The translations under genes and the position numbers were made by a program. From Actinomycetes bacterium (lineage in GTDB: Bacteria; Actinomycetota; Acidimicrobiia; Acidimicrobiales; Bog-793), in the NCBI GenBank assembly GCA_021798275.1, contig JAJZMK010000029.1, positions 1 to 41,749 of the forward strand: a stretch of DNA of 41,749 nt, given 5' to 3'. Shown piece by piece: positions 34,608-41,749 of this stretch. Below the pieces are notes generated by a model. That model had not been told where the DNA came from, made no database searches, and saw nothing but the letters and a program-made list of their open reading frames with translations. Every line of letters starts with the position of its first letter. Within the stretch, counting starts at the first letter, position 1.

Positions 34608-36983
34608 TTATATGTATTGAGAAATAATGTCTAGCATAACATCCGCATGAGCTTTTTGACTGTAATTAGTGTGCATAAACTCTCGTCCAGAGTTTCCAAT
34701 ATCTTGTCGCAGTGATTCAGATTTTGCTAATTCCCGTATCCATGCTACGGCATCGTCAAGATCAGGTTCGGCCCAGTAGGTAGGCTTATTCTTAGGTGCA
34801 TGCAGCTCGGCATACCAGGGAGTTGGGTTTAGATAAAAATCACCGGGCTGAATTTTTACTAACTCATACCCTACCGGGCAGCCTGTTGAGTTGTTCAAAA
34901 AGTCTGTATTGCCTGAATACGCGGTACCGATTACAGGTTTACCGAGGTACATAGATTCGGCCATGCCTAGTCCAAATCCTTCAGATCTATGTAAAGATAT
35001 ATATATATCGGCAAGTGAAAGGAGGGAACCCATTTCGGTTGGGGAAATATGTTCCTCAATTAAGATGCCATTAATAGATGCAAGTTTTTGTTTAATTATC
35101 TTGCGTGCTTCAGGAAATTTATATAAATGACTTGCTTTTACCACTAATACAGAATCAGTTATTTGATTTGGCATTGCTTTAATATAAGCATCGATGCCTC
35201 CTATGGGATTTTTTCTTCTAAATGGTGAGTTAGCATCAAAAGAAATAAGGTAGACAAGAGTATCTTCGGGAATATTCAATACTTGTTTTGAAGTTGATAA
35301 ATCAGTAGCTACTTCTACTATAGGTGGCACAACATGAACTGGGAAGGGCAAGATATTATTAAATATATTCTTTACAAAATTACTACCTACTAAAATCGCA
35401 TCCGGTCTCAAGTCGTTAGCTAGTTTAATTAAATGATCAGGCATTAGGGGTAATTCCCACCACCACGATGCCAGAAGCCTATTATTTTTTCTCTGCTCGT
35501 AAAGAAATGATTTATCAAGTACAGAGCACTCACTGATATTTAAATAACATATATTGAAAGGAAATATGGCGCCATATCGAAGACTTTTTAGCTCAGGAGA
35601 CAAGTGGTCTTCATCAGTGGGAGCATGTAGATCATGGTCAGCTATAGATATTTCTATACCGGAATCATAAAGTGCTTTAATGGAGCGTCTGGCTGCCTCT
35701 GCTATACCGGTGCTTGTTGCAAGTGCGGTTATAGCCGTCACTCCTACGGCGCTTTTGGGTTTTACAAGACCGCTATCGTGCAATACTGTAGATTGTGATT
35801 GCATGATAGTAGACCTGATGCGAGAGAGTATTCTAGATGAAATATAATCAATATCAAGTTCTGTCTCTGCCCATTTTTGAGCTGCTAGCGATGCTTTTAT
35901 TATTCTAGTTGTATCATTTGCTGCCCCAAGCATTCTGGATGCAAGGTGTTCTGGAAGATCAGAGGTATTTTCTATTGGCCAGCAAAACTCATTTGGATAT
36001 TCAAGCCATTGTGGCAATGGTGAAATAATAGCCGGTTTTCCAAAGTAAAATCCTCGTAGTAAAGTTGCACTTGTTTCACCCATAGTCGGCCAACGTAGTA
36101 GTATTTGTACGTCACACAAAGATATATAGTGATCAAGCTCTTCAAATGAGAGATTTGTGTGGAACTCGATGTCGTCTCTAACATAGTCATCAAGATCTGA
36201 AACAGTCTTTTGTAGAGATTCCATGACGGAGGTGTCATCAACCCTGCCAGCTATCATAAGTTTCATATTTTGGTTTTTCTCGCGAGCTTTAATAAATGCC
36301 TTCAGGGTTTCGGGGATCTTTTTATGCTTTGAAATTCCTCCAAATACGCCAAAAATAATTTTCTCGCCGCTATTCTTTCGCCGGTGTAAGGTATTTTGAT
36401 TGAGCGACATACCGTAGTTAATTTTTTCAGCCTCAATACTATATCTGATTTTAATAAATTGGCATCCATACTCAGAATTGACAAATACAGCATTGCTAGC
36501 ATTAAGAATTCTACGAAGCACCGGGTAATCAAGCCTATTTATTGTCTGTGGATCTTTCATACTTTCCAATAAATGAGGCAAATTTTTTAATTGTGGGTTA
36601 TCAAAAATAAGTTCTTCCAAAAAGATATCACTGTTGATTGTCCCGCATAATACCGCATGGAAGTCAAACAGGGATAAATCATGAATGACGACCGTACCTC
36701 CGTATGTCAGCAGCGGTTTGTACATGTAGCCGTGAAAGCCAAAGTGATTTCCAAATTGGAAGATGTTGGTGCTAAATTTTTCTATAGAGTACTCTGAAGC
36801 CTTGATCATGTCCACCCCAGAAGGTGGCTTGCAACGGCGATAGTATTGATCATCGACAACCGCCGCGACAGCACATTTTTTATTGAGGCTGGCTAATAAT
36901 TCAAAACTGTAATCGGAAATTCCACTCCCCAAAGGTGGAAGGGGTGTCCAAAAGGCTATCGGTTTTCCGAAGTCACTAAGCAA
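34608..36983 (-). CDS. Tandem (dual-domain) GT4-family glycosyltransferase
   Basis: N-terminal GT: TPLPPLGSGISDYSFELL...PTMGETSATLLRGFYFGKPAI; C-terminal GT: SLHRSEGFGLGMAESMYLGKPVIGTAYSGNTDFL. Confidence 0.9.
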   Translation of the reverse strand: MLSDFGKPIAFWTPLPPLGSGISDYSFELLASLNKKCAVAAVVDDQYYRRCKPPSGVDMIKASEYSIEKFSTNIFQFGNHFGFHGYMYKPLLTYGGTVVIHDLSLFDFHAVLCGTINSDIFLEELIFDNPQLKNLPHLLESMKDPQTINRLDYPVLRRILNASNAVFVNSEYGCQFIKIRYSIEAEKINYGMSLNQNTLHRRKNSGEKIIFGVFGGISKHKKIPETLKAFIKAREKNQNMKLMIAGRVDDTSVMESLQKTVSDLDDYVRDDIEFHTNLSFEELDHYISLCDVQILLRWPTMGETSATLLRGFYFGKPAIISPLPQWLEYPNEFCWPIENTSDLPEHLASRMLGAANDTTRIIKASLAAQKWAETELDIDYISSRILSRIRSTIMQSQSTVLHDSGLVKPKSAVGVTAITALATSTGIAEAARRSIKALYDSGIEISIADHDLHAPTDEDHLSPELKSLRYGAIFPFNICYLNISECSVLDKSFLYEQRKNNRLLASWWWELPLMPDHLIKLANDLRPDAILVGSNFVKNIFNNILPFPVHVVPPIVEVATDLSTSKQVLNIPEDTLVYLISFDANSPFRRKNPIGGIDAYIKAMPNQITDSVLVVKASHLYKFPEARKIIKQKLASINGILIEEHISPTEMGSLLSLADIYISLHRSEGFGLGMAESMYLGKPVIGTAYSGNTDFLNNSTGCPVGYELVKIQPGDFYLNPTPWYAELHAPKNKPTYWAEPDLDDAVAWIRELAKSESLRQDIGNSGREFMHTNYSQKAHADVMLDIISQYI

Positions 36984-38568
36984 TCTTTTTTCCTATAATG
37001 GAGTAGTCGGGAGCTGATATAAACATATTGTGCAATTCTTTGGCCAGTAGAGTTAATTTTGGATCAACGTTTTGGCCTTCTAGGATGGATTGAATTCCAT
37101 CTAGATACAAATAACCATCCCTATCATGTCTTATGATATCAACCCCTATAAATCCTCGTGCAGATACCAGGAATTCTAATAATCTTGGTGGGAGAGGCTT
37201 TATATGTGTTGGATCGAGATAGAAATTGCAACTTCCGATGATAATATTTTCAGGGTTAGGCGTCTCAATTATCAAGATGCCACCCGGTGCTAGCGCAGCC
37301 AGAGATCTGTCAATTAGTTCTATTTGTGTCTCAAGGCTTAGATGTTCGATGATATGAATTGCCGTTACCGCCCCGAGAGAACCTGGTCTGACTGATCTTA
37401 GGTGACTAATAGCATCTTCCAGCTGTGCCTCTAAACCTTTTTTGAGGCACTTATCAATATTGTCCTCGAGTGTATCTACCCCGTAAGAGGCTATTTTTTC
37501 TTCCTGGAGGAGCTCTAAGAATTCTCCCCGTCCACAGCCGATGTCAACTACCGGTCCAAGATGCGATATTTCTTTTAAGATGGGGATATAGTCACTTAAT
37601 AATAATTTGATGTTTGCTTCGCTTCCCCGAAACGTATCCTCCAATGCGGAATAAAGTCCTTCAAATGAGGAGGGTAATGCGGCTAAAGATTCTGCCTTTG
37701 GCGGAGCAGGAAAAGATTTTTTGACTTCATTTAAGAAAAGATCTACTTGAGCAAGACGTGGCCAAACAGATTTAACTTCCTTTGAAAGAGAGTATTTTGT
37801 ATCAGAAAGTTCCTTTGCAAGAGAGTATTTTGTATCAGAAAGTTCCTTTGCAAGAGAGTATTTTGTATCAGAAAGTTCTTTACTTATCCTGGATTCAATC
37901 TCTTCTATGTATGAGGAGGTATCAGTAAACTTGGTCTCGAATAATCTGTCCTGGTCTTGTAGCTGCCTGGCATGATTATTGATTGTCTCTTGTATCGGGC
38001 CAAGGACTTCATATAGCCTTGTAAAAGATTGCTGCTGAACCAATTCGATCAGCGTGCTGAGCCTTCCGAATGAGTTTGATATTTCCGCAATCTCAGATAT
38101 ATATTTCTCATGGTCTTCTAAGGTGATATCTTGGCGTGTGCATACTTCGTCGTGATGTATCAATGTGGCATCATGGCTTTGAAGACTTTTTTCATGGCGT
38201 TCCAGCACGCTGTCATGGCGCTCCAAGACTTCCAAGTGGTGAGCTAGAACCTGTTCGTTATGATGAATAAATCCATCATGCCTAGTCAATGTCTGCTCAA
38301 AACGTTCCAGAACGGATGTATGGTGTGTCAGAGAAAATTGGATCTGGCCGAGAGTTTCCGTGATGGCAGTAAGCGTATTTTTTAGCTCCGTGTCGTTTTG
38401 CGACAACTTTGATATATCGGCGACTAGCAAGTTGTTGAGTTTTACTTGATGTGCCAAAAAGGGCCAGGTAAGTCTGGCAACTATTTTTTTGATGAATCTA
38501 AGCTTACTCCCGCGAGGTACGGGTAGACCAAGGTTTATATCTTCCAATAATGCTTGAGTAATAGCCAC
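36976..38568 (-). CDS. Coiled-coil protein with C-terminal SAM methyltransferase (O-antigen chain-terminator-like)
   Basis: VVDIGCGRGEFLELL, AIHIIEHLSLE, IIETPNPENIIIGSCNFYLDPTHIKPLPPRLLEFL; N-terminal heptad/hendecad repeats. Confidence 0.88.
   Translation of the reverse strand: MAITQALLEDINLGLPVPRGSKLRFIKKIVARLTWPFLAHQVKLNNLLVADISKLSQNDTELKNTLTAITETLGQIQFSLTHHTSVLERFEQTLTRHDGFIHHNEQVLAHHLEVLERHDSVLERHEKSLQSHDATLIHHDEVCTRQDITLEDHEKYISEIAEISNSFGRLSTLIELVQQQSFTRLYEVLGPIQETINNHARQLQDQDRLFETKFTDTSSYIEEIESRISKELSDTKYSLAKELSDTKYSLAKELSDTKYSLSKEVKSVWPRLAQVDLFLNEVKKSFPAPPKAESLAALPSSFEGLYSALEDTFRGSEANIKLLLSDYIPILKEISHLGPVVDIGCGRGEFLELLQEEKIASYGVDTLEDNIDKCLKKGLEAQLEDAISHLRSVRPGSLGAVTAIHIIEHLSLETQIELIDRSLAALAPGGILIIETPNPENIIIGSCNFYLDPTHIKPLPPRLLEFLVSARGFIGVDIIRHDRDGYLYLDGIQSILEGQNVDPKLTLLAKELHNMFISAPDYSIIGKKIA
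37787..37885 (-). repeat. 33-bp tandem repeat (2 full + 1 diverging copy) inside coiled-coil methyltransferase
   Basis: AGAGAGTATTTTGTATCAGAAAGTTCCTTTGCA at 37787-37819 and 37820-37852, third copy diverging at its end; encodes KELSDTKYSLA x3. Confidence 0.95.
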
Positions 38569-38739
38569 GGCTGTTTATCCCTTTTGTTAAAAATCTTTAT
38601 TACCTGATAAATATATACCTATAAAGATAAAGCCACTTTAGAAAAGTATTTTATATAGCAATTTGTTTTTGCACTAGGAAACATTACCTCAGCTTACGTA
38701 TGGTTAGAACGGTGATCCAACTAACAATATAAATATATT

Positions 38740-41700
38740 TTATTTGTATGCGATAACGGCATAATAATCCTGTTCGCTTAAGTCCAAGCGATAATCCCCT
38801 GTACCAGTCGGGAAGAATACTTCGGCTCGTTCAAATCCTGCCGCATAGCATTCGGTGAGCAATACTTCTGGAAATACTGGACGATTTAGTTGAGGATCTG
38901 CCCAGGAATTGATAAAAGACCTTGGTTGATGTGGATTACGGGCTTCAAGTAGAAGAAGATATCCCGATGAAAGCAGGTCATGTATTTTAGTGAGTATTGA
39001 GGTCAGATCTTCTTTTGCCAAGTATTCCACGATATTTGTGGCAGCGATTGAAGACTGTAGGTTGGTTGACAGAGATGCCAAGTAGTCAGATAAATCTGCA
39101 CATGTTACATCCAATCCAAGACTTTGACAGTATTTTACAGCGGTTTGATCCCTATCTACTCCTACGGCATCCACTTTATACTCCCGGAGGAGGCTAAGCA
39201 TCTCCCCTTGCCCACAGCCTAAGTTGATAATGTGATTATAGTTAGCCAGAATTTTTAAATAAGCTGTTTGTCTGGCGATAATCTCACTTTTGCTTCCCTT
39301 TAGAGATTGATAATTCCATAAGGAATTCAGATCTATTTTGTCTGCTTTCTTTGCGTCGCTCAAAGCGGTTGTTGCAGACCGCCCACTTTTCCCAACAGTT
39401 GTTTTGAGTTCTTTATCAATCACTTCCAAGTAAGACTTGGCTGTTTTTAGTAAATTGCGGTCGAACCCCAATGTCGAAAAGCCGTCTATCCCTTTGATGA
39501 AAGCATTTGGCTCCGTAAAGACAGATGACAGAGTACAATTTTTGAGTTGTTGAAGCGCTTCTTCTAATTCATGAATCTGGCGACGGCTTTTGGGTCCGGC
39601 TATCAGTTTTACTTCTTCACCTAAGTACTCGAAATTAGCCTCTAATGCGTCAACCGCATCTCGTAGAGTAAGAATTTCTTTTACGGAGGCATTAAATTTA
39701 TTATCTTGGCTCTGTAGCACCTTCTTTTGTCCGTAAATCAAATCGCGTATTTCTGTAAGTTGGATTTCTAAGTCTTTGATCCTGTTTAGGTTGGACTTGA
39801 CATGTCTGGAATTTTCCGTTACCTGTTGGTCGTCGAAGGTTGTATCTTCGTTTAGGTGGGTTTGTAGGTTGTGGATGCTGTTATGTAGAGAGGAAATTTC
39901 CTGCCCGTACTCGGTGATCAATCTGGCAACGTGTTCTATGCCGGCCGCCATAGCTATGTCCAGTGTCTTCTGCTGTTCATCATGATGGCGTAAAGCTTTA
40001 TATATTATCTTTCTGTATACTTTTGCCAGCTTACCTTTATTACTCCCGGTATTTAGATCCGGGGAGGACTTAGCCATTGCTATTAGCGGAGGATCAGCAG
40101 GCAGCTGTTCGATATTGTTGATCTCATGAATTGACATTTGATTTCCTCTTGATAATAATTGTGCTTGGGCAAAATCAAAGCGTCCTTTTACAAATTGTGC
40201 CCGTGCTTCGATACCGTGAAGCCGCAAAACCTCTTGTTTTGCCAGTTCACCCTTACTTTTTGCCAAATCAGGCTTTTCTACAACATCTCGCATATAAGCG
40301 GCTGCTATTTCTAGATTTGGATCTGCCCAACGCATGGAAGTCGGATAAGGGTCACATCCCGGTTGGATATTGCGGTAATCAAAGGGGACGAGGAATGAGT
40401 TTTCTTGAGTCATGAAGTCCAGATTGCCCGAGTAGCCGGTGGCAATAACCGGTTTTCCGAGCGTCATAGCTTCGGCCATGGTGAGGCCGAACCCTTCCGA
40501 ACGGTGCAATGAGACATAGCAATCGCATGCGTTGATTAGTGAGGCATTTTCTTCAAATGAAAGGTATGAATCAAAAATAATGACATCTTTTCTTTTTGAT
40601 GCCACGTATTTGAGCTTTTCTAGATCTTCTACCTTATGTTGGCCTCCAACGGCTTTAATAACGAGCTTGGGGCCTTCTCCGTCCTTGAAGGCCATAGAGA
40701 ACGCTTCGATCAGACCGAGTGGATTTTTCCTCTCCATGACGCTCATTAGATCAAAACAAAACAGAAACATTGGTTCTGAGCCTATGCCAAGACGTTTCCT
40801 ATCGAATTCTTTGGTGATCACAGGCGCTTTTATCGGAAGAGGGAAGGGGAAAACAAGTCTATCTGTCACCTGCGAGATTGCTTTTTGAGTGAAGGAACTG
40901 TTGGCCCAAATCTCATCTAAATATACGGCAGCCTTGGCGAAGTGTTCGGGGAATTCTTCAAGTTCCCATGCCCAGAGACCGATATTATAGCGGTCTTTAA
41001 AAAATCCGTCGCCTGTCCTTTGATGGAAATAAGGGAGTTGATCGGCGTTGATGCAAATTACATTGACATTTAAATCCGATCTGTCAGGAAAGGAGAAGCT
41101 GTGCTTTTGACGACTGATCATATTATTGTCTATGTATGCGCCTGCCGTGATGCCGGCTTTCTCTATGGTTGATAGCACAAGGCGGGCATGCTCACCGGTA
41201 CCTGTTTCTGCTTGGAAATATCCGGTGACTCTCATGCCGGGTATCAGATCGTTGGGGAGATCTTCTTTGTCAATAGACAAATCTTTTTCTGTGATATTTC
41301 CAGCCAAATGAGCCGAACCTGAGTTCTTCGGATTGTTTTCCAACTCGCTCAAAGCTTCGTGGTCTACCCAAGCGGAGTCACCACCTCTTGCAAGCTCTCT
41401 TGCAGTAAGAGAACCGGGCACCAAACGGTTATCCAAGCGACCCAATGCCGCTTCATGGGCGGCCCATTCAACCAAGCGGTATTGATCGTTTCCAAGGGGA
41501 TCTGGGAAAGCGGCCTGCAGATCCGCTCTGGCTTGGTGAATTGCCAACAGATAGCGGCTCGGATGGGCCCCGTTGTAAAGACGTATTTTTCCAGTATGGC
41601 TGGTATCAAAAGAGAGTTCTTCTGGCGGCTCATTTAGCCACATGATGAATTGATCACCGTTACCGGCAAACGGGCTGATCACGTTTACGACAGAGTCTTC

Positions 41701-41749
41701 CCCATCGTCCCTACCCGTACGTTCAGTCTGATTTTTGGACCGCAATAGA
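38740..41749 (-). CDS. GT4 glycosyltransferase - coiled coil - methyltransferase-like protein (5' end probably beyond window)
   Basis: MRVTGYFQAETGTGEHARLVL...SLHRSEGFGLTMAEAMTLGKPVIATGYSGNLDF; coiled coil; C-terminal IINLGCGQGEMLSLL. Frame is open at 41749; the TTG at 41745 may not be the true start. Confidence 0.88.
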   Translation of the reverse strand, partial: LLRSKNQTERTGRDDGEDSVVNVISPFAGNGDQFIMWLNEPPEELSFDTSHTGKIRLYNGAHPSRYLLAIHQARADLQAAFPDPLGNDQYRLVEWAAHEAALGRLDNRLVPGSLTARELARGGDSAWVDHEALSELENNPKNSGSAHLAGNITEKDLSIDKEDLPNDLIPGMRVTGYFQAETGTGEHARLVLSTIEKAGITAGAYIDNNMISRQKHSFSFPDRSDLNVNVICINADQLPYFHQRTGDGFFKDRYNIGLWAWELEEFPEHFAKAAVYLDEIWANSSFTQKAISQVTDRLVFPFPLPIKAPVITKEFDRKRLGIGSEPMFLFCFDLMSVMERKNPLGLIEAFSMAFKDGEGPKLVIKAVGGQHKVEDLEKLKYVASKRKDVIIFDSYLSFEENASLINACDCYVSLHRSEGFGLTMAEAMTLGKPVIATGYSGNLDFMTQENSFLVPFDYRNIQPGCDPYPTSMRWADPNLEIAAAYMRDVVEKPDLAKSKGELAKQEVLRLHGIEARAQFVKGRFDFAQAQLLSRGNQMSIHEINNIEQLPADPPLIAMAKSSPDLNTGSNKGKLAKVYRKIIYKALRHHDEQQKTLDIAMAAGIEHVARLITEYGQEISSLHNSIHNLQTHLNEDTTFDDQQVTENSRHVKSNLNRIKDLEIQLTEIRDLIYGQKKVLQSQDNKFNASVKEILTLRDAVDALEANFEYLGEEVKLIAGPKSRRQIHELEEALQQLKNCTLSSVFTEPNAFIKGIDGFSTLGFDRNLLKTAKSYLEVIDKELKTTVGKSGRSATTALSDAKKADKIDLNSLWNYQSLKGSKSEIIARQTAYLKILANYNHIINLGCGQGEMLSLLREYKVDAVGVDRDQTAVKYCQSLGLDVTCADLSDYLASLSTNLQSSIAATNIVEYLAKEDLTSILTKIHDLLSSGYLLLLEARNPHQPRSFINSWADPQLNRPVFPEVLLTECYAAGFERAEVFFPTGTGDYRLDLSEQDYYAVIAYK

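Noticed and set aside
1-41749. Search for CRISPR arrays, tRNA/rRNA genes, transposases and phage genes
   Set aside because: None recognised by reading; only short tandem and inverted repeats found.

Overview
This 41.7-kb window looks like a chromosomal segment of a low-to-moderate-GC actinobacterium. The inference rests on an actinobacterial GlnR-type regulator, paired CeoB/CeoC-like TrkA proteins, a topA-tmk-holB block with a Lys/Ala-rich TopA tail, and a PASTA kinase; genus is not assignable from sequence alone. Left to right it contains: a truncated AAA/SMC-like ATPase (missed by the ORF track); a GlnR-like regulator 2 nt downstream of glnA; a ferritin-like-type hypothetical; an RpoD-family sigma factor; a tiny membrane ORF; an HAD-IB/TrkA/TrkA operon divergent from a KimA-like APC permease with a C-terminal OB-fold; topA, tmk and holB; a membrane-anchored YVTN beta-propeller; a ~1.2-kb region with no convincing gene; a P1/DmpA/NylC-type self-cleaving peptidase divergent from an oligopeptide ABC operon; a CpdA-like phosphoesterase; a conserved hypothetical; a large GT-C/YfhO-like membrane protein; a Ser/Thr kinase with four PASTA repeats; an SCP2-like protein; gatCAB; and a polysaccharide locus of dual-GT4, coiled-coil methyltransferase and GT4-coiled-coil-methyltransferase proteins. 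The strongest leads are: (1) the terminal locus, which has the parts expected of a coiled-coil 'molecular ruler' chain-length system (WbdA/WbdD-like logic), including a histidine-ladder heptad coil and an in-frame 33-bp tandem repeat; (2) the KimA-like/OB-fold fusion; (3) long perfect inverted repeats at convergent gene junctions that include or touch stop codons; (4) a cluster of three hairpins/operators before the peptide ABC operon. I saw no CRISPR array, tRNA/rRNA gene, transposase or prophage.
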